Source: Chrysopilus asiliformis
Lineage: Eukaryota; Arthropoda; Insecta; Diptera; Rhagionidae
Assembly (NCBI GenBank): GCA_964034945.1
Contig: OZ035962.1
Span: forward strand, 83,845,942 to 83,909,941
Reading direction: 5' to 3'
DNA: 64,000 bases
Shown here: positions 1-13,061 of the stretch, piece by piece
Layout: each line of letters begins with the position of its first letter
How positions within the stretch are numbered: the first letter of the stretch is position 1
Translations under genes and position numbers: made by a program
The notes under the pieces: model-generated
The model's input: the letters and a program-made list of their open reading frames with translations, nothing else
The model's database searches: none
What the model was told of the DNA's origin: nothing

Positions 1-1341
1 TTGAACCTAGAATCTTTCAATTCTAGGAAGCCTTTTTTCACCCACTGTGTTATTTGAGTATCTCGAAACTTAGGGTTTATTGGTCAATATTTTGAATAAT
101 ATTTGCTTCTCTCGAAACGAATTTTCTGTAAGTAAGTCAATTCTTTTATCGGGAGTTTCTTAAAAAAAAATTAGGTAAAACTTGAATGGGAGAATTATGA
201 TAACGAAAAAATATTTATGTGTTACCAGTAATACACTATGCAATGCATGATTAAAGTGGCAGCATTTATCGGTTCTGCAACCGGCCGTTGAAATTGAATA
301 ACTTTGCCAAATAGACTTGCAAAAAATTAATGAAAGTAAATAATAAAACTACAACAACGTGAAGGTAGATAAACATTTACGAGAAACTATCCAACATCAC
401 TTGAATATTTTCGTTTTAAAATCCTTCAAAAAAAAACTTTTTATTTCACGAACAGAATTTTCCAGTTGCTCAGCGAATTTGGGTTAATTTGAAGTAAACG
501 TACAGAAGAAAGGTGACCTTAGAAGAACTTTCAGTAAAATTGCACACAAGGAATCCTGCCTAGGCACAGGAGTTATTCAGGAAAAATTACCCAAAGGGTA
601 ATAAAAACATTTTCATAGCATCTAGTATATACTCAGTAAGAAAAATTGTTTGTTGTAGAGTTTGCATGAGTTCGTAGTTTCACTTTTGTAGTTGTGGTTT
701 TCATTTAATCAGTTCTGAAAAAAAAAGTTTTGCTTCCTTAGAAAATCATTTTTCTTTGTCTACTAATTTATCTCAGCTTTTTTATGTCTGGGAGCAAAGC
801 AAGTAAAGCTGAGAAGCTTTGTAGAAATATTTATGGTAGGTACTAAAAAAATGAAATGCATTTTATTAAAATATTCAACTTACTTTTATTTTTCGACAAA
901 AAATTTAATTTATGCATGTGCATTTCTATACAGGTAAAAATTCCACGTAATTTTATAGAATTCTTTCAAATGGCTTTTTTCTTTGAGCAAATTTTATGAT
1001 CATTCAATAAATTAAATTATTTTTCGTGAGTTAGTAATTTAATTACTCTTTTAGTGTAAGTGGTTAACAAAAAATTCTGAAAAAGTTTGTTAATTAAATT
1101 TTTGACTACGAAAACTAAAACTTTCGAGTTTTTTTCTGACAAATATCTGCCTGTTTCAGAAATTATTATTAATAATTAAAGGCCGGGTAAAAAGTTCAAG
1201 TGGTTGAGTAACAGGGTATTTTTATTTAGAAATTAATATGTTTTTTTTTTGTTTTGGAACTTTTGATAGGGACCGCTGTCAAAAACCAGCTATCATCTGT
1301 CAAAGTGTGCACTGCAGAAAATTTTATTGCTATCTATAATA
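1..1341. other. AT-rich non-coding stretch
   Basis: No reading frame, RNA gene or inverted-repeat element could be recognised here. The stretch is AT-rich with many short A and T runs, in keeping with intergenic or intronic DNA. Confidence 0.5.
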
Positions 1342-1746
1342 CAAGGAAACCACTTAACTGCAACCCGCTCAAGAGCGAAACCGCTATTACTATACGAGAA
1401 ACAGACTTCAATTAAATTTCTCCGTCATATATTTTCCCTCGGATAAGTGCACAAGTGCTTTTTTCCTTTTAATTTTTAATACTTTATTTTGTTATATATT
1501 CTTGATCGTGTGTATGTATCCTTATAGGTAGAAACCAGTGCAATTAATTATATTGTGATTTTACGATGCTAGAGAGTAAATTCAAAATTTTCTGCAATTA
1601 GGGACTCTGAAAAGCGCACAATTTCGTGCAGTAAAAAGGGTCTCGCATAAGTCCACAATTTTTGCTGTTAAAGCAAAAGCGCAAACCCTCATAACTGCAC
1701 AACAAATCCATCCTTTTTCCCAAGTGCAGTTATCCGGGAATTACTG
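1342..1746. mobile_element. Degenerate pogo/Tigger-like non-autonomous element
   Basis: The right end reads TGCAGTTATCCGGGAATTACTG and abuts TA; the left end, CAAGGAAACCACTTAACTGCA, also follows TA and is a decayed inverted copy (shared AACTGCA core). Subterminal GTGCAGTTA-like words recur inside (about 1600-1730). CAG...CTG ends with TA target duplication are typical of pogo/Tigger elements. The left border is diverged, so the limits are approximate. Confidence 0.4.
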
Positions 1747-2010
1747 TAGCTGTCACCGTTTTTGTGTGATGGAGCCTCAAAGATTTCATATGTCTCGAAT
1801 GAACAAGTGAAAATCCTTTCTGCCTAAAAAAAAATAGAAAATCGGTTCAAAAGATTTAAAAAACAATCTTAAGGATCTAATAATTGAGATCTGAAATATC
1901 AAAATTCACAAAATACTCCTTTTTTAGCCTTTATAACTGGAAACATGAAAACCGATGTTGACTGCATCTAAAGTATGTATTCTCTTTATAATATTGTTCT
2001 TGGTCTAGAC

Positions 2011-2399
2011 CAGTGATTCTTAACCTTTTTAAAGTCAGGGAGCACTTTTGATCAGAAGAAAAATCCGCGGAGCACAAAAGAGTCAAAAAACCAACGGAGA
2101 TAACTTTTATTAAAAATTAAACTGATTATTACATAACGGTTAAAAATAACATCAATTAAAAAAATAAATAAAAAAATATTATATATTCGAATGAAATTTA
2201 TTTGTGCTTGTCGGTTTTTGCAAATTTCAGCGATATTAGCTCTAATATTTGATATAGCTACTCTCAATTCTTCGTCTAAGTTAGTAAGTCTTGCGCGTTT
2301 CTTAGTTTTTATATTGGTTAATGTCGAGAAACCGAGCTCACACAAATATTTCGCGGAGCACTTGCAACAAGCTCGGGGAGCACCGGTTAAGAACCACTG
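2011..2399 (-). mobile_element. hAT transposon deletion remnant with transposase C-terminus
   Basis: Terminal inverted repeats are CAGTGATTCTTAACC (2011) and GGTTAAGAACCACTG (ending 2399), the usual hAT (Buster/Charlie-like) ends. They are flanked by gtctagac and cactagac, an 8-bp hAT-type target duplication matching at 6 of 8 bases. Subterminal GGAGCAC words occur near both ends. On the minus strand about 60 residues (KYLCELGFSTLTNIKTKKR, then ARLTNLDEELRVAISNIR) match the C-terminal dimerisation region of hAT transposases of the ZBED5/Buster kind. The DNA-binding and catalytic parts are gone: the 5' end is fused almost directly to the transposase 3' end, so this is an internally deleted, dead copy. 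It could still be mobilised in trans by an intact relative. Confidence 0.8.
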
Positions 2400-2407
2400 C
2401 ACTAGAC

Positions 2408-4474
2408 AGTAAGTTGTCCATCTTATATAGAGAAGAGAATTTACTTTAAATCACAACCCAATCAAAATTCACGCCGTCTGCTACGGGAATAAAAAAAAAT
2501 CATGTTAAAATAAATTTCATCAAATACTGTTTCATTTTTGATGGAAATATATTCAAATTAGTTTTGTAAATTCCAGACAGACGACTTTGCGATGCAGTTG
2601 AAAACTGTTAAATTGACGTACAAAAACATCCTTTTGGCAGTTTCAAAATATATTTCTAGCCGAGACTTATTTTAAGCCTAAAATAATAGCAAAAAAAAAC
2701 CAATTTTTATCATCATCATGGATCATACTGAAATTATTCAATATATATGCCTGGTTATGTTTCAAGGAATACTTTATCGTTGAAACATGAAAACAAAACA
2801 TTCAATAATCTTTAACAAGGCTGTAAAAAGGAACATAAAATAAAAATTATGATGGAGAAATGCCAGCAATAAATCTTGTCACTAAATTATATTAAATGAA
2901 AAAAAGTTCTAATAAAGAGACAAAAGATACAAGAAAAATCGTCAGTAATCCTTTTCAGCTGAAGGAAAAAAATAAATACTGAACTCAAAAATTTCACTTG
3001 TTAAATTTCTAAGCACGTTCACGTATGGAGCAATCCCGGCAAAATGGTTATCAGGATAACTGGCATATACCACATAAAAGTACATACGGAGCTTCGCTTT
3101 GGAGCTGCTTCCCTTCCCCATAACAATTCGCATATTACCTCAATAATCTTCTCAACCCGATATAGATTTATATACAGTTGGCAACAAAATTTAATCACCT
3201 CTCCAACTACTCCCATCGCAATCCTTCGGCTCATTCCAGACTTTCATTGGCTTCTCTGATACCCTTTCACGTAACATCAATCTTGCCAGCTCAGAATGTC
3301 ACAAAAGGCGCTAAACAAGACCCAAACTTTCACTCAATCCGATACAGGAGTTACTTTTTCCCACCGCCCAAAATGGCAACCTCCGTACCCTAAAATACGA
3401 AGGATCATTTGCGATGGTGGGGCTCATTTTGAAATTCTAGAACGATGACAACGACAAGTTGTCACGCATCTCGCCCAATACACGAAAATGTGATTTGCAT
3501 ACAGTTCAGATACTTCAGCTCATTCATTTATCCTTCAACCCAGCCCGAAGTCGAGTCGGAATCGGAGTCTGAGGTCCTTGAGCGGCCTCAGAGGTTATTC
3601 CCATCAGAGACGGCGGCAGAAACATTTGGAATGTTTGTTTAGTCCCTTGAAGCACGTGAAAAAAAAAGAAGAAAACGACATTCACATCAAGATGAGAAGA
3701 ATTACGAAAGGCAAAATGAACAGAGAAAGTCTCGATTCGGAATGAATTCCTCGCGTTCACAATTCACGACACACGCGAAATTGGAAAATTTCATTAATTT
3801 CAAAAAGTGTATAGAGGACGAAAAAACACGGTAATACGAATCATAGGAATCCCTATTTATAACTCACTTACAGCCAATGTGGTTACAGCAAAACCATATT
3901 TTGTGGTAGAAAGGAAATGTTGTTAAGAAATTGGAAATTACAGGAAAAAAAATATATGTTTACTGTGCAAAAAGTTATTAATTTTACATAGAATTACAAT
4001 GACTTTTGCCTTGATGGCAAAATCATGTAAAAAAACCACCACAAAAATGTGGTTTAAGGCGCAACCACATAGAATCCGTTCAGTCCCGTCCGGGCCGTTC
4101 CAGGCTTGACGGAAAACAACCCGCACCATAACCTCCGTTTCTGCGAAATTTTGTGTCCTTCTCCTGCCCATATAAAACCTGTGTGCTTTGTTTTATAACT
4201 TTAGATATATTTTCACGACCCCAATAAATTTTTTATCCATCTTAGCTAATAAATTTTAATTTTATTCACAAGCACAATACGATTTCTATCTTGCAATGAC
4301 AATATTGGGGTTACGTCTTTCATTGCTTCCGTCGAAAGTTGAAATTTTGCAAACTTCTCGGTTCCGTTACGTCGGTTGTGGCCACTAACATAGCTATCAC
4401 GTAAATTCTACTTTGACAGCTTCATGTGATGGAACGCAACGGATCCTATCTGGGTGGCGCTTTAATCATATGTA
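2408..4474. other. Non-coding stretch, no gene recognised
   Basis: Short reading frames here (for example around 3000-3650) lack recognisable domains or coherent splice sites. The segment 3000-3660 is less AT-rich than its surroundings, which could mean a regulatory or unrecognised exonic stretch, but nothing supports a specific call. Confidence 0.4.
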
Positions 4475-5800
4475 ATGATTATGAAAGAAACTGGGGGCAG
4501 ACGTACAAGAGGAAGGCGAGAAAATTGATATAGCTAAAGACTACAGGTACCAAGGGGTGAACCTAACGCCATCTTTGAAGCTGCACTGCAATTTCATTGA
4601 TAGAGTCGCGGCTAGTAAAAGTGCAATCAACTTTGTATGGAACAGGTTTTTGAACAAAAAGGAAATAAATTTTCAGGAAAAAATTAGAATATTTAATGCC
4701 ATTTCTAGAGTTAGTGCATGTTATGCAGCGCAGGTTTGGGGAGGGGTAGAACATGAAGCACTAGAGAAGCTTGGGCGTTTTTTCTTGAAAAAAGCTTTAA
4801 ACCTTCCACAATTCACTCCTAGTTACATATTGAGAATAGAGACAAGCACTGACCCAATATCTTTATATACTCTAAGAGTCCATATGTCTTATGTTTGGAA
4901 AATATTGTTCACGCTAGACGAGCAAAGGCTACCAAGAAAATTGGCTATAAAAGCAATCGAGTTAGAGTTAGATTGGTATGTAAACTTAAAAGAACTAGCT
5001 AGACAAAGTGGATTAGAACTGGGTACATGGTATGGAAGACAAAGGGAATGGAGGGAGATATTTAGTCAAATCCTGAACAATAAGAGGGAACAAGAACACC
5101 TAAAAGACCGCGAAAAAGCTGCAGAAAATACCACACACGGCGTATATCATCTCCTAGATCGCGAAGGGGGAAAAGAGTACTTTAGGCAGATCAACGACAA
5201 TAGACTTCTAAGCTGGATTTTCAAAGCAAGGGCTGGTTTACTGGGTCTAAATACAAATGCATTCAGAAATGGAGGAACTGAAACATGCTCAATGTGCAAC
5301 CTTAACGAAAACGAAACCGTGGTTCACTTTATTGGATGTTGCCCGATTCTACGAGAAACTAGAAGAAGCTTTTTCGGAAAAGACAGTTTAAGTGAAGAAG
5401 AAGTTTTGGCAGAACTTAACGGGACTGACTTTTTAAGACTCGCTAACTATTGCATCAAGGCATGGAGTTACCGCGAAAGTCTCATCAGTGAATTTAACTC
5501 TTGAAGGGTTATACATAACAGCAACACACATCAAAATTATACATTGAATTTGAGATTACTTTTTCTTTTTTGGATTAGATATTAGAATTACTCTTTTTTA
5601 TTTTTTCTTTTGTTAAATTAATTATTTTATTTAGTTTTATTTTTCAAATTGTTTTTCACATGGAGTGAATTAAATTTAAGTAAATAGCCAATCCTGACAG
5701 ACAAGACCTTATGTCAGACAGTTTATTTGAATTCGGTAATTGTTGATATTTGTTAAATTTTTGAAATAAACTTTATTATTATTATTTATTATTATTATTA
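4475..5800 (+). mobile_element. 5'-truncated non-LTR retrotransposon (LINE) with target duplication
   Basis: The insertion is bounded by a perfect 13-bp direct repeat, TTAATCATATGTA, at 4462-4474 and 5801-5813. It contains the C-terminal part of a reverse-transcriptase ORF, a 3' UTR with AATAAA at about 5764, and a tail of TTA-rich repeats (5771-5800). Truncation at the 5' end, a polyadenylation signal, a simple-repeat tail and a target-site duplication are the signature of target-primed reverse transcription. The clade (I/Jockey/CR1-like) is not resolved. Confidence 0.88.
4485..5504 (+). pseudogene. C-terminal fragment of LINE reverse transcriptase
   Basis: The open frame runs from a stop at 4482-4484 to TGA at 5502-5504, about 339 codons, with no clear natural start; the first GTG is at 4557 and the frame is continuous upstream (DYRYQGVNLTPSLK), so this is a truncation. 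The order matches the end of a non-LTR ORF2: thumb-like 'YRYQGV.LTP', then IFNAISRVSACYAAQVWG, a KKALNLPQFTPSY segment, and a Cys/His finger near the C-terminus (CSMCN...HFIGCC) as in many LINE proteins. The endonuclease and catalytic palm (YADD box) are missing, so it cannot move by itself. No internal stop is present, suggesting a fairly young insertion. Confidence 0.85.
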
Positions 5801-5813
5801 TTAATCATATGTA

Positions 5814-8082
5814 TTGAAAAATTTAAACAAATACTAAAATTACAACATTTAAATTTTGTTTTCGCAAAAACATTTTGGAGAAAGAAACTGAAAATTGAGA
5901 AAATCTTCCCTCAATTAAATTTTTTCCGGCAGTCTTTTTATTTTCTTGTAGTATATCAGTTAGATGCATATTTAATTCTAGAATGAGACAATCCTACCAA
6001 CTTTTTGTGGAGATCCGTTCAACAGAAGTGTCCAAAATAGCGCCTTTTCAAAAATGACGAATTTGTTTTCAAAAATGACTGATTCGAAATTTCCCTTTTG
6101 TTTAATTTTTTTGAAGACCCTTTTTCCCGACATAAGAATTTGCCTCCCTAAAAAATTCTGAAAAAAATTTGAAGACTTTCAACCTTTTATTCCTACTGTG
6201 CTTCTGGCCACACAAAAAGTTCAGAAAACCCTGTGTCCAGCGGCGGTTAACAACTAATCTTTGGAGCAACTTAACTCCAAATGAACATAAACCGTAAGTT
6301 TATTCCAATTCGCAACACAAATTAAAATCATCTTAAGCTAAAAGCATAATTTTCACGTTATAATTTTTAAATGTTTTACTGTAGATTTACAACCTTTTGT
6401 TGAGATACCTCGGAATTTCCGTTGATCAAATCGAATGATTAGCAATTTCCCAGGAAAATTCCAGGAAGAAATGTATATACATTTTTCGTGACTGTCATCA
6501 GTCACAAGCTCGAACATTATCTGGAATCCTAAATACACACTCCGACGATATCTTCGATATTACTAATTTTCTTTTATTTGGCTCTCATCCGTTTTCGACG
6601 GCTCTCAAGAGTCATACTCACCCACTTCACAGGTTTTGAAAGCACGCCAATTGCAGATTCAATTCCATAATGGCTAAATTGAAAGAAAATACGATAAACG
6701 TACACCATCAGCAATGGGACCACAAGGAATCAAGCCGGGAGGAACGATGATGATGCCAACATCATTCCAACAGTTTTCCCGATATCCTCCTCCTGCCAGA
6801 TCCTTCCATCTCTGATGTGGAAAAGGCAGCAGGCAAGGAGATCTAAGCGATGCTCGAGGACTTTTGTAACAAAAGTGCGTGCCAGTTGAGATGATATGGA
6901 TGAATGGAGACAGGATATGATGACGATGATTCAACTAAAGGATATAATCTAGGTCGAAACTGCGGGACAAAAAAAAAACTCTTTATCGGATGTAGGTAAT
7001 TCCTTCCAATTGACTTAAGTAGGCCATCCAGTTGTGGTATGTTTCGGTTTATCTCATTTCGTTTTCCCCCCCATTGGAGATAAATTTCAATTTAGCTACC
7101 ATTATGCATAGATACGCACATTTCATGATTATTTCAAAACGACATGATTCTTAAAATTGCCATACTTGACGAGCACACATCGGTACCAATCCTATGTAAA
7201 TACTTATAGATAATTCGATCCGTCGAAGATAATCGAAATTGAGATATGGAAAAGGTAAGGACATCATACAATAAAGATTCTATTAGACGTGAATTGTAGT
7301 CAATTTCAATGTAGTACCAATTCTTAAATTCCCTGAATGGAACACTGGAACGGGAAGATAGTCATCCAATTTGTCACGTAGCACATCGTATTATTTTTGT
7401 CCTGGTGACGTCCGTCTTCTATATCAGTCCTTATTGGAATATCTTTGAGAAATTTTACAATATAAATATATCTATGCATATTCTGTAGTACAAGATAACC
7501 AACTTATTGAAAACGTAGGAAGATACGAGGGTGGGGTAAAAAGTTCCAGACCTTACAAGAAAGCATGGTTTTTTTTTAAATCTTAAGTGGATTAACAGGA
7601 ATTAGGTAGGGAATAGTGGAAACCATATGGAAATCGGCTCAACACTCGCGAAAGTTGCATCAAAATCGGATCGGTCGTTTAGGAGATTGCTCAAAAGGGC
7701 CGAGATTTAAAGGAGAGGTGGTATAAGTAAGTGTGTTATGTATCTGTGGCAAAAAGTTAAGACATCTTAAGTTTATTCTAAGATGATCTGTCTGAAAATC
7801 CAAGTACAGATCACTTGAGCTTCGCCCAAAAATCGACTAAAGATTTTTTTTTTTTTGCCATAAATATATTTATTATTTTCGTGTCAATGCATTTTTTTCG
7901 AAATATTTGCTAAATACGGGGTTGGGTCTCTCGTCCGCCACTTTGTTTATCCTTAATAAAGAGATATCTAAAATCACCCGCGAAAATCAAACGAATTTTT
8001 TGTCACAAGTTTCATGAAAATCGTTAAAGGCTTCAGATTTTTTTTTTTTTTTAAATCTGAAAATTTTTAAATATCTTATGTG
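5814..8082. other. Non-coding stretch, nothing recognised
   Basis: AT-rich sequence with scattered homopolymers. The segment 6600-6960 has a more balanced composition but no frame with a recognisable protein family or splice structure on either strand. Confidence 0.4.
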
Positions 8083-8260
8083 AACAGCACATAACTTTCT
8101 TATACAAAATCTACGTTACATTAAAATATGAATTTTTATTTTACAAAATCTAAAATACCTCGATATTGGTAAAAGATATCCATTTACGGTTAATGGCAAA
8201 AATATAGAAAATTTTAATATCTTCAATTTATACTACGTATAAAAAAGTAAAAACTGACAG
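8083..8260. repeat. Dispersed repeat, copy 1
   Basis: The segment (GAACAGCACATAACTTTCTT ... ACAAAATCTAAAATACCTCG ... GGCAAAAATATAGAAAATTTTA) has a diverged second copy at about 22685-22875 with the same word order. No terminal structure or coding capacity was seen. Confidence 0.5.
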
Positions 8261-9369
8261 CGCTAAACCCTAATAGTAACATAATTAAATTTGAAAACAA
8301 AAAATTGATAGCTTTTTCCTAAAAACCATCCCTTCAACATCAAAACAACTCAAACAATTAATTTATTTTACAATATCAAGAAATTGTTTTGTTTGCCGGT
8401 CCCAAATTACTGATGTTGAAAGAAATAACCTCCAAAATTGAAATGAGGCCCTAATCAGATTTTCCTTTGAGTTGGGTGACTCTAAGGATTTAAGTAAAAT
8501 GTCACAAAGAATCTGAAAAAAATAAAATTGATAAATTTCAGATTTCACATCCGAATACGAATATTATGGGGCGCCGAGCAACAAAGCCCTTTCTCTGAAT
8601 GAGAACGAATCAAATAAATCCTTTTTGCGATTGATTTACTTTATTATGCATGATAAAAAAAAGAAAACTTAGAAAAAAGCTATAAAAATACAACCAAAAA
8701 ACGTAAAAAATAGTAAAATAATCGTAAAGTTTATATGTCATCCTCACTCCACATTTTTATTTTCTTTTATTTATTTTTTTTTTTTTTTTGAATTTCTATC
8801 CCACGTCCATCATTTTCAGTTCTTCAACTCAAATTACGTTTTATCCCTCTGGATCTTTTACTGGAACAAAAAGAAATTCTACACAGGACCCAAGATTATT
8901 TGATTATCTTAAATATTATGCCTGTATGCTGTATAAACACTGCCGATCCCTGCGATATGACAATCAGAATTTACGTCACTGTAGGGAAAATACATTTTCT
9001 GGGAAATTGCCTGATAGGATTAAAGCGAATGTAATCCTTAAGACATTGAATTTCATTTCTGGAGATTTCCCTGAACCCATTTAAACCTGAAGGATAACCA
9101 AGTAATAGGAGGTTGAGTCGCTAGTAATCTTTAGAAATCTAAAAATTTTAGCATGAATTAATTTTAGAGTCTCGAAAATTGCTTTTAAATTTATAATAAC
9201 TTTACGTGATATCGCAAAGAACAAAAACATATTTTTGTAATCTTTAGAAAGAATTTCACGTTAGAGATTATTAGTCCCAAATATTGAAAAATTTATTTAA
9301 ATTTAAGAAAAACTGCAATTGTCAGGGGCCAATCGTCAAATACTCTATACATAGACAAAATTGTTTATT

Positions 9370-9725
9370 TAAAGAAATCCATTTGTATAGGAGAGGGGGG
9401 AAGGAGTAGTCCGATTGGATTTTGATGTATGGATAAGTTATGTAAAATCATATTCTGAACAGATTATATCTTTATAAATTTTTCAATGCGACTCACCGTT
9501 TTCGACAAAACTATTTTTTTTGTATGGGGGAAGGGGAAGGAATGTTCCAATTTTGCGCGTTCAAGAACATAGCCGATTCAAGTCTTTAGCTGTGAAAAAT
9601 TTCAAGTCTCTTGGTGAATCCTTTCGAAAGTTATGGTGTTCACGGACGGACAGACAGACGGATGGACAGGCCAAAATCAAAATCTTTTGTCTTCCCTAAC
9701 ACCTTGATGTAGTTCATAAACTGGT
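9370..9725 (+). repeat. Dispersed GTCCGTCTG-type repeat, family A
   Basis: Shares an ordered set of words with copies at 12095-12441 and 51690-52185: GTCCGATTGGATTTTGATGT, CACCGTTTTCGA(C/G)AAAA, 'TATGGGGGA', GTTCAAGAAC.TAGCC, CCTTTCGAAAGTTAT, a (GACA/GACG)n tract and ATCTTTTGTC.TCCCTAACACC. No protein is encoded. The same words occur in opposite orientation at 10868-11040. Confidence 0.65.
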
Positions 9726-10867
9726 AAAACTGGATGGGGAAAAATTAGAAAAATGGTCCGTAGGTAAACAATTGTTAAGGAATAGGCAGAAAATTCGCAG
9801 AAAAATACGCCGCAGACGAAAATTCTTAAGAGTCAAGGTCTACTACATTCTAGAATCGAAAGCTAAATCACTTCATTACACTGAACCTAATTTTTGAATT
9901 CGGTAAGGAAAACGAATTCAAATATAGACAAGGTTATAGCTTCCTTCTCGCACCCCAGAAGTATGTTCCTGCACCTCCAGGGGTGCATCCACTCCAATTT
10001 GGGAACCTCTGATATAGAGTATAAAAATGGCAAGCAATATTTTCGCATTTCTGTGCATTTTGAATATTCGTAAAAATAACTCCAGACTGCGATGGCAAGC
10101 ATGTAGAATGGTGCGAAAGTGGTAATGAAAACCAGTATGGGAGCACAAATGGTAATCTAATTCTACCTGTTTATTTAGTTTCTTACTTCTACTTAAGTCC
10201 ACTCAATTTGCCACTTTAGCACCATTCCACACACTTGACATCGCAGTGCGCTTCTTTACTAACAAAATTATCTTTAGGGTATTTTTAAAAAAAATATATG
10301 TTTGCAGGATTTTGGTGTGTTTTATAAAAGCCGAACGAAATATCACACAGCTTATATGCATTGTATAATATTTTCTCCCCATAATAAGCTTTTTTTTAAA
10401 CAAATTGTATCACAGATTCGAAGTAATGGAGATCCCGGGGGTTCTTCATTTTGGGTGACTAGCAAAGATTTGTTTTGTCCACTTTACTGGGACGTAGCTA
10501 TGCGATAGGTATGCAAATAAATCTAGTGCCTCAAGGTAATCGCGTTTTAACGGTCGACCTTGAAGACGTTAAATATTTCTGTAGGTAAAAAAGCGTTTTT
10601 TAATGTGATGTGCTGTTTGTTGGCCTTCATTGTTTCTTTCGGTCTGGGCGATAGAATAAATAGGATGGCAAAAAATGTCATGGAAATTGCTGTTTTTGTG
10701 AAATGTCAATATTGGCTGCGTTTTTAAAAATTATAGCAATTTTTTTATGAAATAAATAAAGAATTAGCGATTAGTAATTAGCGAGGAATAAAAATGGAAA
10801 AACATTTTTTTAAATACAAAAAACGTCTTGAAAACCCAGGAGAACTTTTTCTGCATTTATCGTGTTT

Positions 10868-11040
10868 TTATACTCTATATGATATATCATATACGAGTAT
10901 ATTAGATTTAGTATACCGTTTGTAACTCATATAACCAATCGTCGGACACAAAAACGAACTACACCAGGGTGTTAGGGGTGACAAAAGATTTGGATTTCCG
11001 CATGTGCGTCCGTCATACATCTCTGTATTCGAATATACGT
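10868..11040 (-). repeat. Dispersed repeat family A, partial opposite-strand copy
   Basis: TATACTCTATATG...GAGTATATTAGATTTAG opens with a small palindrome, then ACACCAGGGTGTTAGGGGTG and GACAAAAGATTTGGATTTCC follow. This is the reverse complement of the end of the 51690-52185 copy, so the family has a defined terminal hairpin (TATACYC...GRGTATA). Confidence 0.55.
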
Positions 11041-12094
11041 TTTCCGCATTATACAATTTTAATTCCACTGAAACATATTTCTAGTTTTAATTTAAGCATT
11101 GGACAGTTTTCAAGTGAAACCCTTTTTGCCTACTATAATTTTTTTATTATTTCAAAGAAAAAGATTCAAAAGAAGAAGAAACAGATGTTTGTATTTTTTC
11201 CAAAAATAATTACCAACATGCGGTGAATTTCCAAAACTGGACAAAAAACCTTTGAGTACATCCCTCTGAACTCAAATAACGTATAAAACCCTCTATATAT
11301 TAACTGCTCGTTGATGCGTTTCTGCTCTCCAATTTCTCTCTATCGCTCCCATATTTTCATTGCCGCAGGACATGCTCAAATTATAACTTGTGACGTAATC
11401 ACTATAGCTCAATTTCCCCTTTAAAAGCTTTAAAATTACCCCTAAACAAAGGTTGGTAATTTGGCCAAAGGATGCATGTGATTTTCCCCAAAAGTTATCC
11501 CTTCCCGAATTTAACGAATTGAAAAGTTCTCATTGTTATGAGGGATGGTTAAATAACAAAACAGGTAGCAAGTAGTGGAAATCGAGAGGAGCCACAGGAT
11601 TTCAGGGTATTAATATTGCTAATGAGGCAAGATATTCTATGAATCGTATATGGAGTGACATTGCTCATGAGTTAGGAAAGTAATTAAGAAAAATGCGAAA
11701 TTAAAAAGAAATTGAAATCGAACTCTGGATCAGTGATATCGAATTTTAATTATAAACGGCAGATTTTCCGTTTATTTGACTTTGTGTGGATAAACTTATC
11801 ACGATTGAAATGTCTCCAGATTCTCAGAATTAGTTTTTGTTGGCCATTTATTTTTCTTCATATAATTAATTATGCGTCAAGTAAAAATCTAATTTGCCCA
11901 AAAGGTTTTTTGTAATTCTTTAAAAACATTTTAATCTTTCGATGTCTCCGTGTTAGCCTATCGTAATCAGGGCAAAAATCAAAGTATTCGGATTAACCGT
12001 ATAACCGTATATGTAGGTAGTACAAGACAAAAAAGTAAAGAATTTCATTGTCTTAATTTTTCATTACATTAGTTAATTGCTCCAGTTTCACGAA

Positions 12095-12441
12095 ATTTAG
12101 TGGTCCGATTGGATTTTAGTGTATGTAAAATCCTATTCCAAACACATTTTACCTTTATAAATTTTTTAATAAGACTCACCGTTTTCGAGAAAATTGCAGA
12201 AAACTATTTCGTTTTTATATGGGGGAGGAAGAAAGTAATAATTCAATCTTGGCCGTTCAAGAACTTAGCCTAGCCATTTACGAGAAACAAAACTATACAA
12301 AATTTCAACCCCCTAGCTCAATCCTTTCGAAAGTTATAGTGTTAACGGACAGAAAGACAGACGGACAGACAGACGGATGGATATGCGGCAATCAAAATAT
12401 TTTGTCATTCCTAACACCCTGGTGGTTCATTTTTGTGTATA
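12095..12441 (+). repeat. Dispersed repeat family A, copy 3
   Basis: Same word order as the 9370 copy, with a GACAGACGGACAGACAGACG simple-repeat tract at about 12352-12380. Its terminal part is interrupted at 12441 by a TA-flanked element and seems to resume at 13064 (ATCATATAGAGTATTAATA). Confidence 0.6.
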
Positions 12442-13061
12442 CAGAGCCTGTTGCAAGAACCGAGTCAGTTGCGTTAACCGAGTCACAACATTATCTGTCA
12501 AAAAGAGAAACATAAGTTCTTAAACAATATAACAGCTCCAAAAATAGGATAAAATCTCTACCATTTGTAACGTAGTTTTTACGCTGCAAAATTATTTACA
12601 ATACTAAATAGTCAATACTGCAAAAGTATTTACACCAAGTTTTTCATACATCAAAGTTCAGTCGGATTAGCCTCAAAAAATTCAACTGGAATATTATGAT
12701 CGAATTCAAAAATTCCACTTTGAGAGTTTATAATCTCGCCATACACAAATTGTACGATTGCCTGCCAATTTTAGTTTTCGTGTGTTTTTTTGTTGGACTA
12801 GTTTTGTAACAGCCTTGTTTTGTAACAGCCATTCTTTAATAAATAAAAATAAGGAACAGAGAATAAAGTCAATAAAAGATTTCCTGTAACTATTTTTTAT
12901 CTTTTTTTGGCCGAAACAGTATCAGATTATAAAAAAGTTGCGTTAATCGAGTCAACCTTATTTGGAAGTTGCGTTTATTGAGTCAACAGTGTAAAATTTT
13001 ATGTGTTGCGTTAACCGAGGAGTTGCGTTCTTCGAGGGTTGCGTCTACCGAGGTCACACTG
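12442..13061. mobile_element. pogo/Tigger-like MITE with GTTGCGTTAACCGAG subrepeats
   Basis: Ends CAGAGCCTGTTGCAAGAACC and ACCGAGGTCACACTG lie between TA dinucleotides (12440-12441 and 13062-13063). Both subterminal zones carry repeats of GTTGCGTTAACCGAGTCA, in inverted sense at the two ends. No transposase frame remains. CAG...CTG ends plus TA target sites fit pogo/Tigger non-autonomous elements. Confidence 0.6.

Noticed and set aside
4150..4240. TATAAAA near 4170 as a promoter
   Set aside because: No gene or transcript start downstream could be recognised; TATA-like words are common at this base composition.
10203..10508. Overlapping open frames on both strands
   Set aside because: No conserved domain, heavy AT bias, no splice signals that extend them.
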